Shown here one piece after another: positions 24,504-32,326 of a stretch of DNA of 64,000 nucleotides. Both the position numbers and the translations under genes were made by a program. Under the pieces are notes generated by a model. That model was not told the origin of the DNA. It made no database searches and saw only the letters and a program-made list of their open reading frames with translations. Source of the DNA: an uncultured Oscillospiraceae bacterium (lineage in GTDB: Bacteria; Bacillota; Clostridia; Oscillospirales; Oscillospiraceae); contig CAKUAS010000007.1 in NCBI GenBank assembly GCA_934636655.1, positions 1 to 64,000 on the forward strand. Direction: 5' to 3'. The number at the start of each line of letters is the position of its first letter. Position 1 is the stretch's first letter.

Positions 24504-25583
24504 ATGTCGGATTTCGATCTGATATCCGCCGCGTTTTCAATGCTCGATACGGCAGCCGTAGTGTCGCGCCGCGGGAAGATAATCTACATGAATCCCGTTG
24601 CGATCGGTCTTGCCGGTGTTGACCTCACTTCAAAGCCGCTGGACATGCTAATGCCGTCGCATATCGCCAACAACCAGGCCGACAGCTTCGTCACATCGGC
24701 GTTTATCGGCAGCCGTAGCTGCACCGTCAAAGTCACATCCGCAAACGGATACCGCATTTACGTCATAAACTGTGCCGACAGGCTACCTGAGCCGAGCGAC
24801 AGCGTTTTTGACACTCTGCGCTCGTGCATGTCAAATATCAAATTCTCCGCTTCATGCATATCCGTCATCGCCGAAGACGTCGCAAACGATAAGCTGACGG
24901 AATATGTATGCACACTCAATCGTAATTATTACAGGATAAAGCGTGCGCTCGATAATCTCGGCACACTTTCCGGCATTGAACGTGGTTCACTTCCCTTCTG
25001 CCCTGAGCCCGTCGACATGACAGAGCTTTTCGGAAACATAGTAGATACCGTAAATATTCTTACGCAGAAGCAGGATATCAGCATATCGTTCAGCGCCGAG
25101 GATCATCTGCGCATCGTTGCCGACCGTGAGCTCATCGTACAGATGATGCTGAACCTTCTGTCAAACAGCATAGCAAGCTGTGATCGCGGCGGCAGGATCG
25201 CAGTTTCACTGCTGAGGACCGATAAAAATCTCATTGTCTGCGTTGATGACAACGGCAGCGGCATCCCGTCCGAGGAACTCGGTATCGTATTCGACAAATA
25301 CAAGCAGCACGGCAGTCTTTCCAGTACAACCGGGAGCGGCATAGGCCTTGCGGTCGCTAAAAGCATAGCGGAGCTGCACCACGGCACACTTATAATCGAA
25401 AGCCGCGGCGAGGGTCAGGGCACATCCGTGCGCGTAATGCTGTCATATGACATTCCGTCAGGCAAAAAGCTCTCCGCACCGGAAAATGAATATGAGTATA
25501 ATAATTCCGTAATGCAGTTGATACTCACAGAGCTCTCCGGCTGTCTGACGCTCAACTGCTACTCTGAGTTTCTTGAGGATTAG
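24504..25583 (+). CDS. Orphan histidine-kinase-like protein without phosphoacceptor His
   Basis: The 359-residue cytoplasmic protein has a PAS-like N-terminus (residues 1-95), a helical dimerisation region (about 100-160) and a complete HATPase_c domain: N-box MLNLLSNSIAS, G1 DDNGSGIP, G2 TGSGIGLAV. The dimerisation helix reads SNIKFSASCISVIAED, where an H-box would have His; no His is present there. A C-terminal tail of about 50 residues is extra. No response regulator is adjacent. It may bind ATP and regulate without phosphorelay, like SpoIIAB-type or PdtaS-type relatives. ATG 24504 follows GGAGGTGA. Confidence 0.8.
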   Translation: MSDFDLISAAFSMLDTAAVVSRRGKIIYMNPVAIGLAGVDLTSKPLDMLMPSHIANNQADSFVTSAFIGSRSCTVKVTSANGYRIYVINCADRLPEPSDSVFDTLRSCMSNIKFSASCISVIAEDVANDKLTEYVCTLNRNYYRIKRALDNLGTLSGIERGSLPFCPEPVDMTELFGNIVDTVNILTQKQDISISFSAEDHLRIVADRELIVQMMLNLLSNSIASCDRGGRIAVSLLRTDKNLIVCVDDNGSGIPSEELGIVFDKYKQHGSLSSTTGSGIGLAVAKSIAELHHGTLIIESRGEGQGTSVRVMLSYDIPSGKKLSAPENEYEYNNSVMQLILTELSGCLTLNCYSEFLED

Positions 25584-25600
25584 AATGCACTTAAATATGC

Positions 25601-25631
25601 AAAAGCAGCGGCACAATGTGCCGCTGCTTTT
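25601..25631 (+). terminator. Terminator after kinase-like gene
   Basis: A 14-bp stem (25601-25614 with 25618-25631) with a 3-nt loop is flanked by A4 and T4. On the opposite strand it also closes the SirTM fragment. Confidence 0.88.
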
Positions 25632-25797
25632 ACTTCAGTAAGGATATCACGCCTCCGATATCCGCATCGATGCATATCGACTGCCGCTCTATAGCCTGCG
25701 GGCAGTCTGCCTGCCCCAAATTAATGCAGGCATAGGTCGCGTTGGGGTTCTTTGCGGTCATTTGCCAAAACGGATATTTGATGATGACCGGGGTGTT
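25630..25797 (-). pseudogene. SirTM C-terminal fragment (second copy)
   Basis: Fifty-five codons plus a stop match the C-terminus of the sirtuin gene at 27502-28395. The first 24 codons (25726-25797) are identical at the DNA level to 27622-27693; the last 31 codons are only about 60% similar at protein level. No start or N-terminal domain is present. It was probably the original 3' end of the sirtuin gene before the AlbA-gene segment came to lie between the two copies. Confidence 0.8.
25726..25797. repeat. 72-bp direct repeat, left copy
   Basis: Identical over all 72 bases to 27622-27693, in the same orientation. Similarity ends sharply on the right side and drops to protein-level similarity on the left. 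The two copies bracket 1.8 kb holding the AlbA-domain gene. Confidence 0.9.
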
Positions 25798-25861
25798 ATG
25801 TTTATTGCGCACCTTTTCTATCGTCTGTTATTTGCAGCCAAGGACAAAAATATTCCTGTGA

Positions 25862-27199
25862 TTATCCTGCCAATATATACCTGCTGCTTCTTGCCCGCCC
25901 ATCCTGTAAAAGCAGACCGGTTTTGACCATTTTTCTGATCAGCCGGGAAGCGGTGGACGCGCTGATACCAAGCAGTTCCTCTGCCTCTGGCCTTGTAATG
26001 GTGCCATGCTCTTGGACATAGGCCAACACTCGCTGCTCATTACTATCCGGTTCCAAAACGGGGGTGGACGGAATATTCTCGATTGGCGCAGGAGCGGCCT
26101 TTGTCTCATATTTTGCGTTGATGTTGGGCAGCGTGATCTTGAAGCTGTTCTTTGTGGTGGAAATCACGGGTTTTTCCGAAGTCCCCTCGTATGTCTCCAT
26201 GATTTTTGTAAGCCCTGTGCCGTATGCCTCAATCAAATGCAGCCGATAAAATACGTTTGCAAGATTTTGGTTTCTGCACACAGAAATACCGGCTAAAATA
26301 TCCTCCAAGTCGATTCCGGGCATAAGACCACCGATGGACACAAATTCAATGCGGTCATCATAAATGCTGATTAGCGCACTGGCACTGAACGAATAGTCCC
26401 GATGGACGAGGAGGTTCAGCAGTGCTTCTCTGACGGCGATTACCGGGTAGTCCCGAACATCAATGCGTGAGAGCTTTTCAATAGTGGCGCGGGTCTGATT
26501 GCGAAAGTCGATATACTCATAAACGTCATTCATCTGCTTCATCAGAGAGCCGCCGAACTCCCGGCGATCCTTGAAAATCATCTGTTTGGTTCCCTGGAAA
26601 ACAGCTACCTTTATGGTGTGGGGATTCTGGTCAGACAGTAGCAATGCCAGATTGCTGTATAGGCCGTCGTTGTCCACGAGCTTCAGCGTGCGCATTTGCT
26701 GCGGCCCAAACTCTACCTTGCGGAATTGGAATTCTTTTCCCGTGGTCTCAAATGTAAGTTCCTGATCCAGACAGCGCATCGTTTCAAAACGGTCTCCGTC
26801 CGTTTCCTTGATCATGCGGCGAATGGCGGTACCGGTGGCCGGGACAGAGGAATAGCCCTGCCGGACATAGACACCCTCCGGGCGCATTCCCTTTTTGGCA
26901 ATGTAATACGGACGGTCTGTGCCACGCTGAACATTGATCTCAATGATTTTCTTTCCGGCTTCCTCAATGGTCTTATAATGAAGGAACATGGTGACATCCG
27001 GCTTGATGGAATCCCGGACCATGTTGCTGACTTGCAGTGCAGCGGAGTCCGGGTCATTCACGCCGATAACTTCACCATCGTCTTTAACGCCAATATACAG
27101 CGTTCCTCCGTCAGTGTTTACAAAGGCAATGATTTCCTTTTTAATGTCGTCCACAACGACCGACTTCAATTCTACGGTTTCGCTTTCCTGATAAGGCAT
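25862..27199 (-). CDS. AlbA_2/Schlafen-type ATP-binding transcriptional regulator (COG2865)
   Basis: The 445-residue protein has an N-terminal AlbA_2 putative DNA-binding domain (residues 3-125: ETVELKSV, VNTDGGTLYIGVKDDG), a central domain, a GHKL-like ATPase segment (about 250-340: AVREALLNLLVHRDYS, GTGL) and a C-terminal winged HTH (about 390-440). Such COG2865 proteins are common accessory regulators, some in phage defence contexts. ATG 27199 has AAAGGAG upstream. Its own promoter carries several ATCTCGTCA motifs, suggesting autoregulation. It lies between two copies of a SirTM-derived 72-bp repeat and was probably acquired. Confidence 0.85.
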   Translation of the reverse strand: MPYQESETVELKSVVVDDIKKEIIAFVNTDGGTLYIGVKDDGEVIGVNDPDSAALQVSNMVRDSIKPDVTMFLHYKTIEEAGKKIIEINVQRGTDRPYYIAKKGMRPEGVYVRQGYSSVPATGTAIRRMIKETDGDRFETMRCLDQELTFETTGKEFQFRKVEFGPQQMRTLKLVDNDGLYSNLALLLSDQNPHTIKVAVFQGTKQMIFKDRREFGGSLMKQMNDVYEYIDFRNQTRATIEKLSRIDVRDYPVIAVREALLNLLVHRDYSFSASALISIYDDRIEFVSIGGLMPGIDLEDILAGISVCRNQNLANVFYRLHLIEAYGTGLTKIMETYEGTSEKPVISTTKNSFKITLPNINAKYETKAAPAPIENIPSTPVLEPDSNEQRVLAYVQEHGTITRPEAEELLGISASTASRLIRKMVKTGLLLQDGRARSSRYILAG

Positions 27200-27223
27200 A
27201 TCGTCAACTCCTTTGGCAAATTT

Positions 27224-27372
27224 ATCTCGTCATCATTATAATAAATCTCGTCAATAAAGTCAATGCACTTGACGGGATTTTAAAACTGTGGTGACGAGAT
27301 AATTTGATTATTCCCATGTTTTCAGGGAAAATATCACCCGATGCACAAAAGAGAGCAGCCACTATCTCGTCA
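27224..27372 (-). promoter_or_regulatory. AlbA-gene promoter with repeated ATCTCGTCA operator sites
   Basis: On the minus strand, -35 TTGACT (27258-27263) and -10 TATAAT (27235-27240) are 17 bp apart. ATCTCGTCA occurs at 27224-27232, 27245-27253 and 27364-27372, its complement TGACGAGAT at 27292-27300, and a one-mismatch copy TGACGGGAT at 27270-27278. The two promoter-proximal sites are exactly 21 bp apart, flanking the -10. A dedicated repressor, probably the AlbA protein itself, is inferred. Confidence 0.65.
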
Positions 27373-27474
27373 ATCATGTCGTCATATCTTCGCATGGATG
27401 GTTGGATAAACTGTCCCAAATTTTATATACGGATTCGGGACACTTGGTGCAAATCAGGAAAACGAGCTGAGGCC

Positions 27475-27508
27475 GATGTAACGAATATTATATATTTTTC
27501 GTTACATC
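27475..27508 (-). terminator. Hairpin overlapping the SirTM stop codon
   Basis: An 11-bp perfect stem (27475-27485 with 27498-27508) has a 12-nt AT-rich loop. The 5' arm on the minus strand contains the last codons of the SirTM gene. It probably ends or stabilises that mRNA. Confidence 0.55.
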
Positions 27509-28395
27509 TTAGAATGCACACCACTTCTTTCGAGTTGAGAAAGAACTTCTCCAATGTCCCCGTCAATACAGATCGCTTGCTTTTTGATTTCTCCCGGACA
27601 TACCGCCTGTCCTTGATTGACGCAGGCATAGGTCGCGTTGGGGTTCTTTGCGGTCATTTGCCAAAACGGATATTTGATGATGACCGGGGTGTTGTAACCG
27701 ACGCCTAACTCAAGGAAAAGAAGCCTTTGCCCCGCACGGGTACGCAGGAAGTTTTCGTAGCGTTCCGCCGCGCTGTGCCAACCCTCGTCCTCAACGAAGC
27801 TGTCGTCGCAGCGTAGATTCATTGTCATCGGCCTTCCGCAGTGCGGGCATATCGGCAGAAGTTCGCTCGGCACTTTCATGTCCTTTTGCCGTGCAGTCAT
27901 TTCTCGGATCACAACCTCGTTATCAAAGGTCTCCTGACAGCAGGGCTCACTGCACTGAAACAGGCCATAATCGCCCTGCGTATAGAAAAGCCGCTTTTTA
28001 TCAAAACCGGCTTTTTGGAAGCAGTGATCAACATTCGTCGTAATGACGAAATAGTCCTTGCCGGCTACCAGTTTTAAAAGCTCATCATACACCGGCTCAG
28101 GAGCGTCCATATAGCGATTTATATATACATACCGGCTCCAGTAAGCCCAAAACTCCTCCTGAGTGGAAAACGGATAGAAGCCCCCGGCATACATATCACG
28201 TATGCCGTATTTTTCGGCAAAGTCTGAGAAGTATTTTTCAAAACGTTCGCCGATGTATGTAAAACCTGCCGCCGATGACAGTCCCGCGCCTGCTCCAATC
28301 ACAACGGTATCGCAATCGCGCAGAGCGTTTCTAAGCTTTTTTATCTGCTCCGAGTAATCGGGCGTAGAGTTCCCTGTCCAAGTCTTTGAAAACAT
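27502..28395 (-). CDS. SirTM (macrodomain-linked class M sirtuin)
   Basis: The 297-residue protein has the NAD-binding GAGAGLSSAAG near residue 35, TTNVDHCFQKAG, a zinc site made of CSEPCC and CPHCG, and TQGDYG where other sirtuins have the catalytic His. The Gln there is typical of SirTM proteins, which ADP-ribosylate a protein (GcvH-L in known systems) instead of deacetylating. It follows the macrodomain hydrolase gene with a 65-base overlap. GcvH-L and LplA2 partners are not seen nearby. Its last 60 codons include the 72-bp repeat and may be a replaced C-terminus. Confidence 0.85.
   Translation of the reverse strand: MFSKTWTGNSTPDYSEQIKKLRNALRDCDTVVIGAGAGLSSAAGFTYIGERFEKYFSDFAEKYGIRDMYAGGFYPFSTQEEFWAYWSRYVYINRYMDAPEPVYDELLKLVAGKDYFVITTNVDHCFQKAGFDKKRLFYTQGDYGLFQCSEPCCQETFDNEVVIREMTARQKDMKVPSELLPICPHCGRPMTMNLRCDDSFVEDEGWHSAAERYENFLRTRAGQRLLFLELGVGYNTPVIIKYPFWQMTAKNPNATYACVNQGQAVCPGEIKKQAICIDGDIGEVLSQLERSGVHSKM
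27622..27693. repeat. 72-bp direct repeat, right copy (inside SirTM gene)
   Basis: Exact copy of 25726-25797. It encodes the segment from NTPVIIKYPFW to NATYAC of the sirtuin. Recombination between the two copies would delete 1,896 bp, including the AlbA gene, and restore a sirtuin gene with the other C-terminus. Confidence 0.9.
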
Positions 28396-29119
28396 TGAAG
28401 ATCACCTTCTTTACGCTGCTCTGCTTTTTGAGAAACTCCTTTACGGTCTTCACGGCTATTTCCGCCGCCAAGTCATTCGGAAAACGGAACTCACCCGTGG
28501 AGATGCAGCAAAATGCCACTCTCTCCAAGCCGTTTTCGGCCGCCAGATCCAGGCAGGAGCGGTAGCAGGACGCCAGCAGGCGCTTATCATCTTCAGTCAC
28601 CTCGCCGTCGATGATCGGCCCTACCGTGTGCAGAACATAGCGGCACGGCAGGTTAAACGCCGGAGTTATCTTTGCCCTTCCCGTCGGCTCGGGATAGCCC
28701 TGACTCTTCATAAGCTCCCCGCAGGCAAGCCGCAGTTCCACCCCCGAGAAAGTGTGAATGGCATTGTCTATGCAGCGATGATTCGGGATATAACAGCCGG
28801 TCATACCGGAATTTGCCGCATTTACGATGGCATCGCAGCGAAGCGTCGTAATATCGCCCTGCCAAAGATACAGGCCGGGCTGCACAGGCGTCATATCCGA
28901 GATGTCTGTGATGCCCCTTGCGGCGTTTTCCTCTTGCAGATACTCGTCCTGTATCTTCAGAAAGTCAGTGCCGATACGCTGCGGTGCACGGATATTCATA
29001 AGCCCCCGCAGAAGCTGACGTTGCTCATCCGCGTCCGTCGGGATGCTCAGCTCCCCCCTCTCCTGACGCTCATCAAGGAGTGTCCGAATCAAAAACAATC
29101 TCTTTTCACTTTGGTTCAT
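28331..29119 (-). CDS. Zinc-dependent macrodomain protein, ADP-ribosyl hydrolase
   Basis: The 262-residue protein has an N-terminal helical extension and a macrodomain (about residues 85-250) with VNAANSGMTGCYIPNHRCIDNAIH, whose Cys/His residues form the zinc site of the Zn-Macro class, and CISTGEFRFP. The family removes ADP-ribose put on by SirTM, giving a reversible modification pair. I chose ATG 29119 with AGAGG 8 bases upstream. The next gene (SirTM) begins inside its 3' end. The stop is TAG. Confidence 0.9.
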   Translation of the reverse strand: MNQSEKRLFLIRTLLDERQERGELSIPTDADEQRQLLRGLMNIRAPQRIGTDFLKIQDEYLQEENAARGITDISDMTPVQPGLYLWQGDITTLRCDAIVNAANSGMTGCYIPNHRCIDNAIHTFSGVELRLACGELMKSQGYPEPTGRAKITPAFNLPCRYVLHTVGPIIDGEVTEDDKRLLASCYRSCLDLAAENGLERVAFCCISTGEFRFPNDLAAEIAVKTVKEFLKKQSSVKKVIFNVFKDLDRELYARLLGADKKA

Positions 29120-29173
29120 GGTCAAAACCTCTTTTCAGCGCCGCGCGCAATACGGCAATACACTTACTGCTTT

Positions 29174-29569
29174 TTAGAACTCGTAGGGAGGATTGCCGGA
29201 AAAGTCGGCAATTACTCCGTGGGCATTCTCGAGGTAAAACACCTCAAAGATGGGATTTGTGGCCTCGCCGTACTGACTTTTCACTATGGGGTTCTGAATG
29301 CATATTTCCTTAATATCCATGTTGTTTTCAAACACCGCCTCGCCGTGCAGACGGAGCCATGCGTACTCGGGACTTGAGACGGACAGCTCAACATGGGGAT
29401 TATTCTGCATATCCTTGTAGACTTCCTTTTGATTGTTGGTGCAGAACCACAGCTTGCCGCCTTTTTCGCACGCGAACATGAAGGGGCGGCACTTTGCCTT
29501 ACCGTCACGGCCGACGGTAGCCAGATACTGCACAGGGTTTGCATTCAGAAATTCTACGACTTTATTCAT
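29174..29569 (-). CDS. Pyridoxamine 5'-phosphate oxidase-like flavoprotein
   Basis: The 131-residue split-barrel protein (VQYLATVGRDGKAKCRPFMFACEKGGKLWFCTNNQKEVYKDM) belongs to the PPOX/FMN-binding family common in Clostridia, often under HxlR or MarR control. It probably binds FMN and acts in redox or detoxification. ATG 29569 follows GGAGGT. A minus-strand promoter (TTTACA, 17 bp, TAGTAT) lies upstream, and a broken HxlR gene is divergent from it. Confidence 0.85.
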   Translation of the reverse strand: MNKVVEFLNANPVQYLATVGRDGKAKCRPFMFACEKGGKLWFCTNNQKEVYKDMQNNPHVELSVSSPEYAWLRLHGEAVFENNMDIKEICIQNPIVKSQYGEATNPIFEVFYLENAHGVIADFSGNPPYEF

Positions 29570-29629
29570 AATAAGTACCTCCAAAACGGTTTCGAAAGCT
29601 TGCTTTTTCTTTCGTTGGCCCTATACTAT

Positions 29630-29669
29630 CGCTATAGCGCCATTTTGTAAAGTAAGCACAATATTGTGC
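29630..29669. promoter_or_regulatory. Promoter/operator region between PPOX gene and HxlR remnant
   Basis: Two perfect palindromes lie here: CGCTATAGCG (29630-29639), inside the spacer of the PPOX promoter, and GCACAATATTGTGC (29656-29669), between the divergent genes. Both are plausible sites for the now broken HxlR-type repressor. Confidence 0.5.
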
Positions 29670-29699
29670 TGTAGTTACCAAAAGGATACTATTGCGCCG

Positions 29700-29834
29700 A
29701 TGCCGTGTTTTTCGGCACTTGGTGCTTTCAAAAAGCTATCGGGAACAAAGCACTTCGCAGAGCTTAAAAGGTCCGTGTTCAATGTGTCGATACCTCCGCT
29801 CGTGGAATACTCCCTGAGTAAGCTGAACGCTTGA
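29700..29834 (+). pseudogene. HxlR-family regulator remnant
   Basis: In one frame the sequence reads GTKHFAELKRSVFNVS and then IPPLVEYSLSKLN. In intact HxlR winged-helix proteins these two blocks are separated by about 22 residues (the recognition helix and wing). The segment between them and most of the N-terminus are missing. The remnant is divergent from the PPOX gene, the usual arrangement for an HxlR repressor and its target, so that gene may now be unrepressed. Confidence 0.65.
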
Positions 29835-29840
29835 TCATAA

Positions 29841-29875
29841 AAAACATCGCAGTTCACAATGAACTGCGATGTTTT
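29841..29875. terminator. Terminator between HxlR remnant and phosphatase gene
   Basis: A 16-bp perfect stem (29841-29856 with 29860-29875) with a 3-nt loop is flanked by A4 and T4, so it works in both directions. Confidence 0.88.
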
Positions 29876-29903
29876 CATATCATCTTCGGCATGCTGCTCT
29901 TTT

Positions 29904-30719
29904 TCATTCCAAATACAGCTCGCGCAGACGTGCAAGCTTTTCACCGTCGAGCGCCATCTGCTCGCGCAGGAAATTATCCATACCGCCGTAGTTATCCTCA
30001 ATTGCATCAAGCGCCGCACCGAGGAAATCTTCCTGCACAGTGTCAAGAGTACGGATAAACTCAAGCGTCGCCGCATCGTCGGTGTATCTTTTGCAGTTAT
30101 TAACGAGCCTTTCCGTACCCGGAGCACAACGCGTGCGCGTTATAAGGTAATCTGTGAATATAGTCTCGCGCGAGACACCGAGCGCTGAGAGAATAAGCGC
30201 CGTCGCCGTGCCGACGCGATCCTTGCCCATGGTGCAGTGATATAAAAGCGCCCCCTCCTCGTGGCGAAGGAGTATCTCAAAAAACTGCCGGTAGTGCTGC
30301 ACCGAGTGCTCAAGCGTCACCATCACTGGGTACAGCGAGCGCATCTGCGCCGCGCCGTCGGGGTCACGCTCCATGAGCCGCTGTGCCATTTTGACTGTGC
30401 GCTGCGCCTCCTCATCCTCGGTCTCGGGCTTATCGCGTGTTATTCCTTCGGCCTTATCCTCGAGTATGGGGCAGATTATGTACTCCGTGCCCTCGGGCAG
30501 ACGGTCGGGCTTTTGCAGGCGCTCGGCCAAAGTACGGAAGTCGACGACCGTGCGCAGGCCGGCGTTTTTAAGGTAGCTTATGTCGTTATCATCAAGACGC
30601 GAGAGCATACCGCTGCGAATGAGACGGCCGGATTTGAGGACTCTGCCGTCCATAGTCTCTATACCGCCGAGATCGCGTGCATTCGGTGCGCCGCTGAGTA
30701 TAATTTCTGGTGCGTACAT
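29904..30719 (-). CDS. Tyrosine-protein phosphatase (Y_phosphatase3/DSP-like)
   Basis: The 271-residue protein has N-terminal NARDLGG and GRLIRSG, DFRT, and the P-loop HCTMGKDRVG (CX5R with Lys-Asp), typical of the LipA/PtpB-like phosphatases that hydrolyse phosphotyrosine or phosphoinositide. No signal peptide is seen. It starts at ATG 30719, which shares one base with the TGA of tatD (TGATG); GGAGGG within tatD is its ribosome site. The genes form one operon. Confidence 0.88.
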   Translation of the reverse strand: MYAPEIILSGAPNARDLGGIETMDGRVLKSGRLIRSGMLSRLDDNDISYLKNAGLRTVVDFRTLAERLQKPDRLPEGTEYIICPILEDKAEGITRDKPETEDEEAQRTVKMAQRLMERDPDGAAQMRSLYPVMVTLEHSVQHYRQFFEILLRHEEGALLYHCTMGKDRVGTATALILSALGVSRETIFTDYLITRTRCAPGTERLVNNCKRYTDDAATLEFIRTLDTVQEDFLGAALDAIEDNYGGMDNFLREQMALDGEKLARLRELYLE

Positions 30720-31486
30720 CAAATACCCTCCATTCCGTAAAGTCTTTTGCCGTTTTCAAACGTCGCACGCTCTATAACATCGGGGCTCACACCTTTGACA
30801 TCTGCAATTTTTTCGATCACATACTTTAGGTTTGACGAATCGTTGCGCTTTCCCCTGTTCGGAACGGGCGTGAGATAGGGGCTGTCGGTCTCAATGACCA
30901 TGCGGTCAAGAGGACACATTTCGAGAACCTCAATGGCTCTTCGTGCATTTTTATAGGTTATCGGCCCGTCGAAGCCGAGATACCATCCGCGCTTTAAAAG
31001 CTCGGCTGCCATCTCCGCGCTGCCGGAGTAGCAGTGGAACACGCCGCGCAGCCCGGGATATCGGCAGACGATGTCAAAACAGTCGCCGTGTGCCTCGCGG
31101 TCATGTACGATGATGGGCTTATTGAGATACAGCGCAAGCTCTATCTGGCGGATAAACAGTGCCTTCTGCTCGTTCTTGTGTTCTGCATCCCAATAGTAGT
31201 CGAGTCCGATCTCACCAACGGCGACACATTTGGGATGCCCGGTAAGCTTCACAAGCTCCGCAAAGCGCTCTTCCGTGAGCTTGTCTATATCCTCGGGATG
31301 CCAGCCGACCGCGGCATAGACAAAGTCGTATTTCTCCGCGAGCGCTATCGCGTCGCGTGAGCTTTCGAGGTCGCAGCCAGGGTCTACGATGAGTCCGACA
31401 TTTTTCTCGGGCATGGATGCAAGTATTTCAAAGCGGTCTGCGTTGAATGCTCCGCTATCGTAATGCGCATGGGTGTCAAATATCAT
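30719..31486 (-). CDS. tatD: TatD-family metal-dependent hydrolase
   Basis: The 255-residue TIM-barrel amidohydrolase has the metal residues of the TatD family: DTHAHYD, GEIGLDYYW, VHDREAH, HCYSG and ETDSPYL. Members are Mg-dependent DNases or D-aminoacyl-tRNA deacylase-like enzymes in the cytoplasm. ATG 31486 follows GGAGGT; the longer reading has no site. It is transcribed from the symmetric divergent promoter at 31510-31552. Confidence 0.92.
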   Translation of the reverse strand: MIFDTHAHYDSGAFNADRFEILASMPEKNVGLIVDPGCDLESSRDAIALAEKYDFVYAAVGWHPEDIDKLTEERFAELVKLTGHPKCVAVGEIGLDYYWDAEHKNEQKALFIRQIELALYLNKPIIVHDREAHGDCFDIVCRYPGLRGVFHCYSGSAEMAAELLKRGWYLGFDGPITYKNARRAIEVLEMCPLDRMVIETDSPYLTPVPNRGKRNDSSNLKYVIEKIADVKGVSPDVIERATFENGKRLYGMEGI

Positions 31487-31509
31487 TGCAATACCTCCAA
31501 ACACAGAGT

Positions 31510-31552
31510 ATTATATCATCTATTGCCATGGCGGCGCAAGCGGTGATATAAT
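31510..31552. promoter_or_regulatory. Overlapping, symmetric divergent promoters
   Basis: Minus strand: -10 TATAAT (31510-31515) and -35 TTGCGC (31534-31539). Plus strand: -35 TTGCCA (31523-31528) and -10 TATAAT (31547-31552). Both spacers are 18 bp and the -35 boxes interleave. The outer ends form an inverted repeat ATTATATCA/TGATATAAT. Polymerase can occupy only one promoter at a time. Confidence 0.65.
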
Positions 31553-31570
31553 GCTCTCGGAGGCTGAGGT

Positions 31571-32284
31571 ATGGATTATTACGATATTTTGATAGATGGA
31601 ATTTCGCCGGAGCTATACGTTTCGCGCATAGTACATGGCAAGACGTGGATCGCCGCCGAGCTCAGCGACGGGAGATACGGCATAGCCATGCGGCACGATC
31701 TCGAAAGCCGCGGCAGGCTGTTTGATTCTCTCATCGGGCTTTCGGCACGCGAGGCGGCGGGCGCGGTGCGGTCGTGGAATCTGCTCGAAGCGTCCGAGAG
31801 CATGGCGGTCATAAACGCGTTTTACAACACGCCAGAGCGTATGGGTAAGCTCGGCGCTAAGTGCGGCTATGATAAAAGCTGCACCCACGGCATGGTCACA
31901 GAGGGCAAAAAGATCGCCCTTGTCGGGCATTTGAGTCTTCAGTCCGGAGCGCTCGACGGCGCGGATAAGGTTTACATAATTGAACGCAATCCAAAAGCCG
32001 GCGACTATCCCGACTCGGCCTGCGAATACCTTCTGCCGGACTGCGATATCGTCATCATGACGGCGAGCGCCGCCATAAACAAAACCCTCCCCCGTCTGCT
32101 GGAGCTTTCAAAAAACGCTGATACTATCATCATCGGTCCAACAACTCCAATGTGTCCCGAGCTCAGGGCGCTCGGAATATCGCGTCTCTCGGGCATGGTG
32201 GTAAAGGATAAGGAGGCTTTTGAGCGCTGGACGCTCGAAGAGCCCGGCAGTCCGTATCCCTACGGTGATGTGTTTATGATTTAA
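31571..32284 (+). CDS. DUF364 putative heavy-metal-chelation protein
   Basis: The 237-residue protein has the DUF364 layout: an N-terminal DUF4213-like part (residues 1-85) and a Rossmann-like domain (about 105-235) with IALVGHL and IIGPTTPMCPELRALGISRLSGM. Family genes are often near molybdenum, cobalt or corrinoid functions, and chelation is only predicted. ATG 31571 follows GGAGGCTGAGG. It is monocistronic. Confidence 0.82.
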   Translation: MDYYDILIDGISPELYVSRIVHGKTWIAAELSDGRYGIAMRHDLESRGRLFDSLIGLSAREAAGAVRSWNLLEASESMAVINAFYNTPERMGKLGAKCGYDKSCTHGMVTEGKKIALVGHLSLQSGALDGADKVYIIERNPKAGDYPDSACEYLLPDCDIVIMTASAAINKTLPRLLELSKNADTIIIGPTTPMCPELRALGISRLSGMVVKDKEAFERWTLEEPGSPYPYGDVFMI

Positions 32285-32295
32285 GTTTACATAAT

Positions 32296-32326
32296 AAAAA
32301 AGAGCATCCGATGGATGCTCTTTTTT
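32296..32326. terminator. Bidirectional terminator
   Basis: AGAGCATCC pairs with GGATGCTCT around a short loop, flanked by A6 and T6, between convergent DUF364 and DUF2461 genes. Confidence 0.9.

Noticed and set aside
27222..27419. 65-residue minus-strand frame upstream of the AlbA gene
   Set aside because: It runs through the promoter and operator repeats; no ribosome site and no family match.
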